From NCBI GenBank assembly GCA_000697355.1, contig JNEN01001259.1, positions 1 through 64,000 on the forward strand: a stretch of DNA of 64,000 nucleotides. The letters run 5' to 3'. The translations under genes were made by a program, and so were the position numbers. This DNA is from Syncephalastrum monosporum B8922. Lineage: Eukaryota > Mucoromycota > Mucoromycetes > Mucorales > Syncephalastraceae. Below, piece after piece: positions 10,166 through 22,874 of the stretch; the first letter of the stretch is position 1; each line of letters opens with the position of its first letter. The notes beneath the pieces are model-generated. The model ran no database searches, was not told the origin of the DNA, and saw only the letters and a program-made list of their open reading frames with translations.

Positions 10166-13100
10166 AAGGAATACGCCTTGTTCTCTCTTATTTTATCCAT
10201 TACCTTGCAAAATTCGGCCTGATACCGGATGAGCAGCGTAATGACCTGGATCTCGTCCTGGGCCGAGGATTGCTGCTGCGCCCTTGCTGTGGGCAGGTCT
10301 TTGGAGGGAGGTGCGTAGAGGATCGTGGGCGTGAAAATGAGAGCGAGGTTCTGGATGTCCATCTTGTTCTTGTCCTTAAAGGATGCGACCCACTTGAGGA
10401 ACAGACAGAGAAGATGCATGACGTCACGGTTCGGTTTGGGAAGCATGCAGCACGCCAAGTGAAGGACCCGTTTGGTCTTTGCCTCTGTTTCCATGCCTAC
10501 AGATATACATACACCCGTCATGATATAATGAGATATGTGCCACTTCTCCCGCTCCATATTCACTGGAACATACCGATCGACGTCAGGAATAACTTGTAAA
10601 GTTTGAAGGTCAGAAGGGGCTCGGGCAGATCACGGAGGTACCGCTTCAAGAGCGCAGCGAGCTGGATGGGCGATTCCTTCTTGAGCGATTCGAAATAAGC
10701 TTCCTGTTGGTCGATACCCTCGAGTCTGTTGACGGCCTCGCACATTTCCCGTAGCTCCCGAATATTTCCATTTTTGCGAAAGATGCCTTCGACAGACACA
10801 TCTTAAATCGCCAAGATTGAGTTTCCTTTTTTTTTTCGTTCTTTCGATCGATCGATCCAATCCACTTACCCGATTGGAGTAACGCGAGGATGCAATTTTG
10901 GACAAACGAGGGTACGAGAGCGTTCTTGGAAAAACTGGACATCATGTCAGGTTGCTGGGCAGATACGGAGGCGAGCGCAACTGCACGCGCAGCCGGCGGT
11001 GTCACGGGCGTGTTTCTGAGACGCTCGGCTCGCTCGCGTGTAGCTAGGGCTGTCAAGGGCATGCCAAATGTCTTTTGCGAGGTGTGGTCCGAGCCGTCGT
11101 CGTCTGAGGAAGAGGAAGCATGGTAAGGCGATGAAGTATGAAGGTGTGAATGGGGTGGCGAAGGTGATTTGAATCCACCCCCTCGAATATGGACTTTGAG
11201 TTTGCCCCAAAGTGATGCCTTCTTGTTTTCGACAAGCGCTATTAAATCCTCGAGCTCAAAGTGAGGCTTGACATACGCCTCCAGCTCGAGCACCGCGATA
11301 TGGCGCACCACGAAATCCTGGGTGGGTGTCAACTCGGGGAGTGTCGTCGAGCTGGCGACCACCTGCGCACGCTGCAATGGTGACTGCTCTTGCGAGCGTC
11401 GTTCAGGCTGGATCTTTCCACCCGCCGCATGCTCGCTGCCCGTCGGGGCCGATTGCCGGTGGTTGTTGGGTGCGATATGGGCGGAACTGCCGCCAAAAAT
11501 GTTCGTCAGCGACGTCTTATCCCGACGTCGGCTGGCGCTGAAAGCCCGGCGGATGGTACTAATCTTGCTGCCACGCTGCTCCAAGGGCGTGCTGTGATGG
11601 GCATTCTCGTTGTTGGCCATGTTGATATCAGCCGCGTGCAGGGTAATCGCCCGCCGAATGTTGGCCGGCGACGTAGGAAGGTCGGCCTTGTCGAGTTGCG
11701 AAGACCGCGTGCGTTTAACATTACGAAGGAGCTCCGAGGTTGTATCAGAAACGGTAGTCGTCATCCGGTTGCGTTGCGTGGGAGAAGGTTGTTGTGGCCT
11801 GGTGATGGTCTCCTTATTTATGGTGTCGATTTTATGCGGCACACGAGTTTCGCCGGCCAGTTTCCTATTATCTGCTGTTGAGACTGATTCGTCAGTATGG
11901 CGTTTGATGCTTTGTGAAAAAGGGCTCGCTTGTTTGTCCTTTGCACGTTGACTTACCGTACTTGTACCCCTGCTGTCGTTGATGCATTTGCGTACGCGCG
12001 AGTGCGACGTGCAAGAGATGGAGACATTGCTCAAGCTGTGTGACGTACACCAGGGGAGTTTGCTGCTGCATCGAATAGCTGCGCCGCTTCTTATGATTGA
12101 CGAAGCACCGATCACAGAAGAGAATCACGGGATCTTTTGCTTCTTCGACCATCGTGTTTGCCTGTTGTGCACGAGGAGCCAAAGTCGTATCCGACGAGAG
12201 TAAGAGCTGACCGAGTCGTGCGTTCTTCGGCTCGACCTTCATTTTGCATGTGTCGCAATGCAGGCAGTCAATGTGCCACCGGCTCTGTCCGTGCTGATAG
12301 CATGCATGCTGAATCAATTTGTGGCAACGGCGGCAAGTGTCTGCATCAGGAGCGGGCATGGAGGGTGGGAAAGGGGCTTCCTTGAACCAGTAACGCTTGG
12401 AGATGCACACCCTGCTCTCTTTGACCTGAAGGAATACGTCCAGAAAGGTAAAAATAGCGTCCTTGACTCCATGTTGTTCCTATTAAAATAGAATAAAAAA
12501 AATAGAAGAAATATGTCAGGCTTGGTATGCATGCATGAGGCAAAAGAGAATAAAATTGACTACTTACGAGGCGGAGTGATTCGCTTAAACCCACACGCAA
12601 GAGCGACTTCAAGCTATAGGCGAGATGGGTAACAAAGGCAAGCACCTCTTTTGAGAAGCCAGCCTCCCGCTTGAGGGGATATTTTGGATCGAGAAACTCA
12701 AAGAATTGTATGACATGGTCACAGATCGTGCGAGACAAAGCATCACATTCGGCAGCTAAGATATTATGTGAGACAAGAAAAAAAACATTTTCCTTTGTTT
12801 ATGTATACTTACTACTTTCGTTGCGTAGGCTGTAGATGTCGTGGATCGACTTGTGCGCTTGAAAGAGAACCTTGAGGTGCCAAGCAAATTGACCTGCCAT
12901 CTGCACGCCGTCTTGGTAGGCGCTGGCGCTGATATGAAGCGCCATATCGGATATGCAGGTGGCCAGTGAATCCTCAAAGACGCCCATTTCAGCCCACACT
13001 TGCTTTCGCTTGCGCTCCATGGCTTCTTGCACTTGATACAGTTGATCTGGGCTCATGAGACTGAAATCTTGCAAACAGAACTCGTCAGACTTTACATGAT

Positions 13101-14585
13101 TGGACGCAGACTGCGAAATGCTCAGGTCCGTTTGTATTATATACACTTACCATGTTGTTCCTGGTCCTGCGTGGCGAGACGGACATTCCAGTACTTTGTC
13201 ATGGCGGAAGACAGATGCATGAGGATATATGAACAGACAAAGGGAAAGGAACGCACTCATGTAAAGCCGTCCTCTTATTTTTACCTTCTGTATCATGTAG
13301 CACTCGTGATGCCATCGTTTCCCGTCTTGTTGTATATCGTCGATGGGCTGTAACATGATTGCCTGATTACAACCAGCGCACTCTGTCCCACGTAATAGAG
13401 AGTAGTGGTAGCGACAATACGACCGGCCATCATGATGGACCCAGCTGGTCGTGCTCTCGCTGTCTTTTTTGCTGTTGATGAGATCAGTGGCAGAAGGCGT
13501 CGTGGTGTTGGCAATGCTTGAATGCGTATTGTGACGGCGGTGGTACGAATGATGGTGGTGATGCTGGGACTGCGAGAGCGGTGATGGGGGTGCATGCAGG
13601 GCAAGCAGACATCCAGGGCACTTTATGCATTGCTCGTGATATTTGAAGCGTCCAACTGTCTCGGCAGGCGCACCGGCACGCAAGGGTTTCTCGCATTGCT
13701 TACACAGGAGTCCGCGACGCACGTAATAATGAATCTCACAGACGATGATTCGATCGTCGCCCATTTCGTCTGGATCGGCCGCATAAAATTTGTCGGTGAC
13801 AGGCTGATGGCAATCCTGCATAATGGAAAAGTGAAAGGGGGAAAAATAAGTGAAAAAGTTAGAACGAAAGCAAGAAGGAAGGATAGGATCTCGTTGTGAT
13901 TTGCATGGATCTTCCAAGTGTCCATTGATTGTGCTGTGTACGTCCCCAAAACGAAGCATCAGCCCCTTTCTCTCCATTTGCAGCCCACGAAAAAGGTTGC
14001 TAAGAATAAAGAGGAGAGTAAATATGAAAAAAGAAAAAAAATCGCCACGCGATGCGCGTGTAATGCGTGTGGTTGGTGTGCGCTTGCTGGCAAAGCGGGA
14101 ACCGTCTCGGCATGGTTTCTTTTTTCTTGTCCCTTTTTTTTTTCTTTCTTCGCGAGGGCAGGATATATAATGAAAATAAGAATAGAAAAAGGAAGGGAGA
14201 AAGGAAGAGCAAACAAAGAATAGAGGAAGGAGCCATAAGGCGTTGGGCGTACACAGCAAAAACAATAACTGAAGTCATTGTATAATGGCGTCCTTTTTTC
14301 TTTTCTCAAGGGGTAAAAGGTACTTGCCTCGCAGACAAAGCATCGGTAGTGGTATATACGGTCGAGTGCCTGTATCAGGGATCGGTCGGTCCGAACACAG
14401 GATTTGTCGCAACGGTAACAGTGGTGCTGAACGGTGGCTGTGTCTGTTTCTGTGCTAGCTTGTCGTCGTGAGGTGGGCCCAGTCGCGTTTGACTGGCGCG
14501 AGTAATGGTGCGCTGCTAGATGGTCAGAACGGTGAATCTCACGAGATGAAGTGCTGTCAGCTAATGTTGAAAGTGGAGCTGTCAT
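9789..14585 (-). CDS. LRG1: LIM-domain Rho GTPase-activating protein, Lrg1 type
   Basis: Predicted GAP for Rho1-type GTPases, which control glucan synthesis and polarity. Ten exons close to 1219 aa: 14585..14328, 13815..13285, 13193..13151, 13067..12813, 12755..12568, 12479..11957, about 11883..10870, 10801..10574, 10496..10204 and 10115..9789. LIM1 starts at Cys56 (CYRC...HYRCFVCEDC) and LIM2 near Cys124. LIM3 is half-formed and ends HHECYMIQKYWNV, as in Lrg1 proteins. A helical region follows, then LIM4 from Cys474. After a Ser/Thr-rich linker comes RhoGAP (about 900-1105) with arginine finger GIFRKNGN. Intron 1 (14327..13816) has a GC donor. The acceptor of exon 7 could instead be 11874, and that of exon 10 could be at about 10088; both alternatives keep frame. 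Divergent from the chitin synthase gene. Confidence 0.9.
10121..10164. repeat. 44-nt A/T homopolymer in the last RhoGAP intron
   Basis: Uninterrupted A44 on the plus strand, hence T44 in the transcript of the RhoGAP gene. It lies immediately 5' of GTCAG, a frame-compatible 3' splice site, so it would serve as an extreme polypyrimidine tract. Its length is probably unstable. Confidence 0.85.
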
Positions 14586-15935
14586 ATTATATATTTATAG
14601 GCGGGTTGAGGGCAATAAGCATGACCACCTGGGAGGGTCGGCGAGGAATAGAGGAGTGTAAGGGTGAGGGGAAAGAAGAAATAGAAGAAAAAGGGAAAGA
14701 AGAAAAGAATAAAAATAAAGACACAAAGAGAAAGAAGTGGGGGGGGGGGGCGTGTCTATGTGTATGAGTGGTGTGTGTGTGTGTGCAAGTGTAATGTCTG
14801 TTATGGTGTGGTGTGGTATTGTGTACACTTTTATGTGAATGCGCGTACGCAGCCCATCTGCTTTGCTGTGTGCGACGACTCTTGTCCTTTTCTTTTCTGT
14901 AAGTTGGGAGCCGATACTTTTTTTTTTATCTGAAGCAGAAAAAAAAAAGAGGTGGGGCGCCTTACAAAGGTGCAGAGTATTTTTAGCATTACCTTCATTC
15001 ATCAGTTGCAGCAGGCAGCAGCTCAGCTGGGGGTGTGAGTGTAAATGTGTGTTGTATGTGGTGCAGTCCCCCATCATCGCACAAACCAGGCCCAGGTGCG
15101 TTCATTTGGTCGGTTATTCACCCACTCCATCTGCTGTGCCTGTCTGTCTCAGCCGCAAGAAGATAATTATAACGAATAGGCCGAAAAAGAGTCAAACGAG
15201 TCCCGCCCGCGTTTGTTGCACCCGCATGACTCGTCACCTTTTGGTCCGCAGCATGTTGCACCATCCACGCTTGCATTCCATGGACCGACCGTCAGTTGGT
15301 GCCACCATCCGTCCATTTTAGGATCATCTTTAATCAGCCAATGACAGGACGTCCCTTAACTTTGCAGGCACTCTTACACAAATACGCAAGCAAACAAGCA
15401 CGCCCGGGCCCTTTTGTTTTCTTTTACTAAAAGGCCACACCAGCATGGCTATTTGATAGATTGGAAAGGAAATATAATTTGACAAAGTCTTTAGCAACAG
15501 AAAGGGGGTAAAATATATAGATAATAACACAGAAAAAGTCAGTCCTATATGAAAAAGAAAGTAGACACGCGTTTTGATCCGCCGTAAAGGAGGTTCGTAA
15601 AAAAAAAAGTCAAGGAGTTGGGTCGGGGTAAGAGTACTCAAGGAAGGGGGTTCAAGTCAACTAGACTATGGCAGGCTGTAGGTAGTATTTGTATCTTCCC
15701 TTCTCTCCCTTACTCTTCTGTTCCTTCTTCTTTTCTCATTTTTATTTCTCGTCAACTCGTTCAATCATTCATTCATTCTCTCAATTGCCAGTTGTAACAT
15801 TATCTATCACACTCGCACGGCCTGTGTACCGAGTCTATTTTATCTAAAAAATATCTGGCTTATTATACAACTACTACCTCACCCCAGACCTACCACCTCC
15901 ATTCTAATTCTTTTACAACACCTCGCATATCGTCG
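14586..15935. other. divergent promoter region, RhoGAP and chitin synthase
   Basis: This 1.35-kb stretch separates two outward-facing start codons. It holds a G12 run (14739-14750), a GT repeat (14770-14785) and long purine or pyrimidine tracts. Open frames here are low-complexity shadows. Shared regulation of two wall-related genes is possible but not shown. Confidence 0.55.
14739..14785. repeat. G12 tract and (GT)n microsatellite
   Basis: Twelve G residues at 14739-14750, then a GT dinucleotide repeat at about 14770-14785. Both lie in the divergent promoter region. Confidence 0.8.
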
Positions 15936-18900
15936 ATGTCGTTCCGCCCCTCACCTAGCCAACAGCACTGTCACTCACAGGGCATCAGCGACCTCACCGA
16001 CATTAACAACTTGACCGAAGAGGCGCTCGTCTCGACCGTCCGCGATCGCTTCCTGCAGGACAAAATATACACGTGCATACGCAACTCCACTCTTGTCGCC
16101 GTCAACCCCTACAAAGATATATTTGCCTCGGACGATCTCAGTGAAAGATATCTTGCCGAGTACAAAGAGACGGACCATAGCCAGCCTTTACTCGAGCCGC
16201 ATATATTTCAGCATGTCAATCAGGCTTATTTCCACCTGCGGAGGACAGGCTACGATCAGGCCATCATTTTTCGGTACGTACGCATGCATCAACGTATTGT
16301 AAAAATCCCTCGTTCTCCACACAATGTCTCTCCTTCCTGCTTACCCCTTCTAACAAAAATAACTGTTCTTTTGTTATTACTAGGGGCCAGAGCGGTAGCG
16401 GCAAGACCGAGGCACGGCGAGCCGCTTTGAAGCATTTAATTACACTCAGTGGAAACAACAATGCAAGCAAAACCAAAGTACACGACCTGGTCTCTAAAGC
16501 TTTCCGGATCACTGAGGCCTTTGGTCACTGCAAAACTCTCACCAACAGCAATGCTTCCCGGTTTGGAAGTTATGTCGAGATTCAGTTTAACGAGCGTGGC
16601 CGCATGATGGGTGCCAAATTTCTGGACTACATGCTTGAGAGCGTGCGGGTCACCGACATCCCCGCCGACGAAACCAACTTTCATGTGCTTTACTACCTTA
16701 CAAGCGACAAGTCGCTTCGCCTACACGATGGTTCCTTCCGCTATCTGCAGGATGCCAGCGGCATGACCCGCCTTGGCGGTAGTATGGACGAAAATGATGG
16801 ATTAGCCGAGCTCAGAGCGGATATGAAGGCCCTCGGCATCACCAAACAAACCTGGCAAGATCTCATCCATATTTTGGCGGGTATCATCCACCTTGGCAAC
16901 ATCCAGTTTGTCCAAGACAGCCGGCAACAAGATGTCATTACTGTGCGCAACCCGGTCGCGCTCGAGACGGCAGCCCAATTTCTCGGCATCGATCCCAAGG
17001 CACTCGAGAACATATTCTCCTATCAGACAAAGATGATCAAGCGTGATATGGCCACTGTCTTTCTAAATGCTGACCAAGCTGCCAAGCAACGCGACCAGCT
17101 TTCTCAAGCCCTGTATTCGCTTTTGTTTACCTGGGTGATTGAAATGATCAACAAGAAGCTATGCAAATCCACCTTCCAAAACTTTATTGGTCTTGTCGAC
17201 TTCCCTGGCCAGGATACACGCAATACCGGTATCCAGAACTTTGATCAGTTTTGTGTCCAGCTCGTCAACGAAAAGTGGCAACATTTTATGCTCCAGCATG
17301 TCTTTGACAACAACGTCCAGGTTTACAGCGAGAAACCTATTGACCGTGATCCGGTCGAGTGCCCCACCATTGTCACCACTGCGGCTTGCTTGGACCTGAT
17401 GACCCACCCAACCCAGGGTTTTGCGGCTGTCACGGACGCAGCGGCCATGGACAGCTTGCTGAAGAAGCAAAACGAATATCTAAGCATCAAGCGCACAGGC
17501 ACCTTTACAGTGACCCATTATGGCGGGCCCGTCACCTACAGCCGCGCCGAGTTTGCCGCTCGCGCGACGGATCCCACCCTGAATGCTGACTTCGTGGCCC
17601 TCTTCCGCGGCGAGGACACCACGAATGAGCTGGTCAAACAGATCTTCAACCAAAAAACGATCCAGACCCAGATGCACCCCAAAGCTAACAAAACCATCGT
17701 ATCTGCAGAACAGTCGTCGAAGCCACGCCGATCACCATCTACACGCAGAAAGAAGCAGGCTCAAGAAGGAGATGGAGCTGCACCAGAGTCGGCAACGACA
17801 ACAACAAAGATCAGCCAGTTGAACAGCGCACTCTCTCAGCTGCAGTCTTCCATCGCCGAGAACGCGCAGATCTGGTGGGTCCTCTGTCTACGGCCCAACG
17901 ACCTTCATTTACCGAGCTCGGGCGATAAGGCCAAATTGACCAGCCAGCTACAAGCCTTCAGCATACTCGAATTGGCGCTACGAGCACGCCACGAGTATAT
18001 AATGGGCCTCGAGATGGCCGAGTTTTGTGAGCGCTACGATAGCCTGATCCAAGCGACAGCCAGTATGGCTGATGTGGATGAGGCTGATGAACGTGAAAAG
18101 TGCTATGCTATCCTGGGTGCCTACAACTGGAATGAAAAGATGATGGTCGTAGGTGCCAATAAGGTAACGTTAAGCAACTGCTTGAGAAATATCGTATTGA
18201 TTTATACTGTGCATGTTTATTTAGGTCTATCTTCAAGGCACAGCCTGGATCATCCTCGAAAACAAATTGCGCGCCATGGAGAAGAAAGAACAAAAACGTG
18301 CTCGATATGCAGCCAAAGGGATCCCGTATGGTAAGCTACGTTTTTTTGATGCCGATTAAATTCACTACTTACTCGAGTCCGCATAGACGAAGACGATCAA
18401 GATCTTGCCTACCCACAGGTGTGCGACTACGCGACAGAAGGTTCCCTCTATTCGGGCATCCATTGCCATAGCACATCTCACTGCTACACCGACACCAACT
18501 CCATTTGTACGACCTCGCAGCTGGGTGACACCGCAAGCGAGCTGACAAAGACCCCGACGGGCGAATCCAAAAACGACGCGGACGAGAAGAAACAAAAGAC
18601 CAAGACGCCTTTACCCAGCAAGGCACGCATGCTCTGGGTGTCGATGACCTGGATTACAACGTGGTGGATCCCTGGTCCCTTGCTGGGCAGCTTGGGCGGT
18701 ATGCGACGACAAGATATTCGTATGGCATGGCGCGAAAAGGTGACTCTGTGCGCCCTGATCTTTATCCTGTGTGGTGCCATGATCTGGTTTATCGTCTTTT
18801 TTGGCCAGCTTCTTTGTCCCCGACAGGATCTGTACACACAGAGCGAGCTTCAGTCCAAAAACAACAAGGACAATGCTTTCGTCGCGATCCGTGGCGAGGT

Positions 18901-21399
18901 ATTTGACCTGACCTCGTTTGCGCCGCGCCATTGGGCATCCGAAGTGATCCCGGCCAACGCACTTTTCCAATACGCAGGCCAAGACGCGAGCGATTTGTTT
19001 CCTGTCCAGGTCTCTGCTCTTTGTGACGGTAACAATGCACCTGTGCCCAAAGAAGTAACGCTCGCCACGCGCATCAACATCACCGACTCAAATGCGGCTT
19101 ACCACGACTTTCGCTACTCGCGTGGCGATGACTACCGTCCTGACTGGTACTTTGAAAAAATGGTGTACCTCCGCAAGAACTATCGCCTGGGGTTTATGGG
19201 CTATGATGTCGATGATATTCACAATCAAGCACATAACCCTGTTCAAATCGGTGGCATCCGAACGCAGCGTCGCTGGGCCATCCTCCACAACACGCTGTAC
19301 GATTTGACTTCCTACATGGAGGGCGGTGTTTCCTTACGGTCCCCTGGATTACCCGAAGTCCCCACAGATACGAATATGACAGGTGTCGCAGGAGCCGACT
19401 TCATTGACAACTCGATCGTGGAACTTTTCCGGCAGCTCCCCGGTACGGACATTACGAGCCACTTTGATGCGCTGCCGCTCGACGAAGACAAACGGAGCCG
19501 CCAGATGACATGCATGCGCAATTTGTTCATGGTTGGCAAAGTCGATACGCGCAACTCGCCCAAGTGCTTGTTCTCCGAATACTTTTTGCTTCTCATCACC
19601 GCCTTCCTTTGCTCGGTCATCCTATTCAAATTCCTTGCCGCCTTGTGCCTCACTAAGAGTGAACGTGCCATGGAAGAGTACGATAAATTCATAATCTGTC
19701 AGGTGCCGTGCTATACCGAAGGCGAGGAGTCGCTCCGAAAGACGATTGACTCAGTGGCAGCACTCAAATACGATGATAAACGCAAGCTATTGTTCCTTAT
19801 TGCAGACGGCATGATCGTCGGCAGCGGCAACGACCGCTCCACGCCTCGCATCGTGCTGGACCTCCTCGGCGTCGATCCTAACGTGGATCCCGAGCCTGTC
19901 TCCTTCCTGTCACTTGGCCAGGGCCAAAAGCAGCACAACATGGCCAAGGTGTACTCTGGTTTGTATGAGCATGCGGGCCACGTGGTGCCCTACATTGTGG
20001 TTGTCAAAGTCGGCACGCCGCTCGAACGTGCCAAATCGGGAAATCGCGGCAAGCGCGACTCGCAGATGGTCTTGATGAACTTTTTGAACAAGGTGCATTA
20101 CGATATACCGATGACGCCGCTCGAGCTCGAAATATACCATGAGCTCAAGAACGTGATTGGTGTCCAGCCCAGTTTCTACGAGTTTGTGCTCATGATCGAC
20201 GCCGATACGGAGGTGATGCCAGACTCGCTGAACCGTATGGTGCGCCACTTTGTCCGGGACCCCAAGATTGTCGGCCTCTGTGGTGAGACGATGCTGTCCA
20301 ACGAGAAGGACACTTGGGTTACCATGATCCAGGTGTACGAGTACTACATTTCGCATTACCTGTCCAAGGCGTTTGAATCTCTCTTTGGGTCGGTGACCTG
20401 TCTACCGGGCTGTTTTTGTATGTATCGCATCCGGTCTACGTCCAACAAGCCCTTACTCGTGTCCAACGCTGTCATCCGCGACTACGCCGAAAACAACGTG
20501 GACACGTTGCACAAAAAGAACCTGTTGCATCTGGGTGAAGACCGTTATCTGACCACGCTGATCCTTAAGCACTTCCCCAACTACAAGACCAAATTTACAC
20601 CCGATGCAGCTTGCATGACCAACGCACCCGACCGCTGGCCGGTCTTGCTCTCGCAGCGTCGTCGTTGGATCAACTCGACTGTGCACAACCTCGGTGAACT
20701 CATGTTTTTACCGCAGCTGTGCGGTTTCTGCTGCTTCTCAATGCGCTTCGTCGTGATGCTCGATTTGCTCAGCACCCTGGTCATGCCTGCCGTTGTCTGT
20801 TACCTTGGCTATCTCATCTACCAGCTTTGCACAAGCACAAGTCAAGTGCCATTGATTTCGATTATTACGCTTGCTGGTGTCTATGGTCTGCAGGCCATCA
20901 TCTTTATTCTGCGGCGAAAGGCAAGTTGGTTCATTTTAATGGTAGAGCATGGTCAGCTAACATAATTTGTTTCTTTTTTCTTTCTCACCAGTGGGAGCAC
21001 ATTGGATGGATGATTGTCTATATCCTAGCCATTCCAGTATTTTCGTTCCTCGTACCCATCTACGCCTTCTGGCATTTTGACGACTTTTCCTGGGGTAACA
21101 CACGTATTGTACTCGGCGACAAAGGTCAAAAGAAAGCTGTGGGTCCTGAAGAAGGCGCTTTTGATCCGGCTTCCATTCCTACCAAGCGCTGGGCCGACCA
21201 TGAACATGACTTGCTGTTCCGTGATGACCGATGGGAGAAAAGCACGACCACAGGCTCGTACTACAATGGCTCAGTCGCCGGCGACGGTCTTCCTCCTCCC
21301 AGTCCTATGCGCCATAATCTCTCGAGTCTCAGCTACCAACAATCCCCCTCCTCCCGGCCCATGTCGCCCGCCACACGATTCTCCAAAAGGCCCTTGTAA
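15936..21399 (+). CDS. class V/VII chitin synthase with myosin motor-like domain
   Basis: Membrane enzyme that polymerises UDP-GlcNAc into chitin at growing tips and septa. Exons 15936..16273, 16384..18163, 18225..18330, 18387..20920 and 20992..21399 give 1721 aa. A myosin motor-like domain (about 20-640) carries the P-loop GQSGSGKTE at 114-122. A transmembrane helix (about 859-882) precedes cytochrome-b5-like segments (about 895-960), and another helix lies near 1140-1165. The GT2 chitin synthase core shows CMYRIR, EDRYL (about 1459) and QRRRW (about 1498), with membrane helices after it. Intron 4 (20921..20991) has a GCAAGT donor; only that splice continues the family sequence RRKWEHIGW. 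The tail ends in a Ser/Pro-rich stretch without a visible DEK_C domain, which many class V enzymes have. Family confidence is high; V versus VII is not settled by eye. Confidence 0.93.
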
Positions 21400-21564
21400 A
21401 ACTTTTCTTCCCCCCTTTTCCTTCCACTTCTCCCTTGTATCTACATACATAGTTCGTTGATGCCGCTCATTTCCCCCTTCTTTTGGATACCTTTTTTTTG
21501 CGCAGAGATAAACAAACATTGTACAAGAGAGAGCGAATCTTTATGGTTCTGTGTAACGAAGTAT

Positions 21565-22408
21565 TTACGAAAAGGTGTGAGCGAAGCTGTCACGCTTTTG
21601 GACACGCTCGTAAAACGCCTTGAGTTTAGGTCTGCCTTCAAAGACTTCCTCTGGCTTTTTCACAAGCAGCATGCGGAACATGTACGATGTCAGGTGAACG
21701 TCAGCGAGCGAGTACTCGCCAAACAGCCACTCGCCCGAGCTGCGGCCCAGAATCTGCTCGGTCTTGTCCATGAAGGCTTGACCGGCCGCCCAACATTGGT
21801 GGTTGGTTTCATACATTCTTTTTGGATCAGTTTTGCCCGTGTAGGCGTCGATCATAGCCTGCGTAGCCTCGATATTCTCGTCGTACAGCTTTCGGTGCTG
21901 GGTCTCCTGCTGTTTGTATTTCTTCCAGCCCTCCACGCGGCCTTCGAGGAAGGGCACGATAGTTCCCTTCTTGCTTGCCAGCTCGTTGTCGTCCTTGGCA
22001 GTAAAGAAGAGCGGGTTGCCCACGTCGGCCTTGCCGTGCATCTCGTTGAGATACGCGTCAATGTCCGCTCTTTTGTCGCTCCTGTACAGGCGCGGCTCGC
22101 CGCTCACTTGGTCAAGATAATCGCAAACCTCGATGGAGTCGTCCAAATAGGTTTTTCTGCCATTCTTATCCGTGATCTCGAGGGTGGGTACGGTGTGGTT
22201 TGGGTTGATCCTTTACAGAGTGGGTGAAACAGGAAAAAAAGAATTTATCACACACAACTTACTCGAGATACGAGGGAGAGAAATTCTCGGCCTTGGACAA
22301 GTCGATCGTGACGTACTCGACGTCTTTAATGCCTTTTTCAGCAATCAAGAGACGCGGCACGGAAGCCCAAAGCGAAGGAGGGAAGGTGTAGAGTTTTAGG
22401 TTGGACAT
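21565..22408 (-). CDS. glutathione S-transferase-like protein
   Basis: Likely cytosolic glutathione-dependent transferase or binding protein. Two exons, 22408..22263 and 22210..21565, give 263 aa. The N-terminal thioredoxin-like fold is suggested by MSNLKLYTFPPSLWA and the NPNHTVPTLEI strand with the cis-Pro, followed by DDSIEVCDYLD, which fits the glutathione-contacting end of that domain. The all-alpha C-terminal domain ends WLFGEYSLADVHLTSYMFRML. The active-site residue is not obvious; Ser or Tyr near the N-terminus are candidates. A TATA box (22474..22468) lies about 60 nt upstream. Subclass (Ure2-like, EF1Bgamma-like or other) is not resolved. Confidence 0.8.
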
Positions 22409-22467
22409 CGTATTATGACAATTGGAAAGAGAAGACAAGTGCCCGGTTTCATGGGAATCAAGCAGGG

Positions 22468-22474
22468 TTTTATA
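22468..22474 (-). promoter_or_regulatory. TATA box of the GST-like gene
   Basis: TATAAAA on the minus strand, about 60 nt 5' of the start codon at 22408. Spacing matches other genes here. Confidence 0.55.
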
Positions 22475-22484
22475 CCCTGGTGTC

Positions 22485-22874
22485 TTACGTCAGATCACCT
22501 TCCAGCAATGTGGTCGTCGATCAGCATTGATTTATCATCCGTCTAATTCTATATGCATTAATCAGCTTCATTATAAATGTCAAATCCCTGCTCGTGCAGC
22601 AGGACGCGTGCATGCTCTTTTTAGGAAAGACTTTTATTATTTTGGGCGGCTTTCAATGCAATATGGCGGGGATTGTTAAAGCAAAGTCGCCGGGACATTA
22701 TATTTACCGAGCTGAGCAGCGCAACGCCCTTACAGCGCAACGCCCTTACGCGCTTATTTACATCAATTTACGTTTCACAGAAAATTCCATTGAGATGCGG
22801 CGCATAGTTATATTGTATTGTGAGCTATTTACAAAACTGAGCTAAAGATTGTATAGAGATATAATCAAGTCAAT
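22485..22874. other. intergenic with a 16-bp tandem duplication
   Basis: AT-rich, with no gene seen. Two exact tandem copies of a 16-bp unit (AGCGCAACGCCCTTAC) occupy 22718-22749. The stretch lies between the GST promoter and the 3' end of the phosphatase-like gene. Confidence 0.5.

Noticed and set aside
21457..22227. 256-codon plus-strand open frame over the GST-like gene
   Set aside because: Shadow of the GST exon, which has matching domain motifs and a proper intron.
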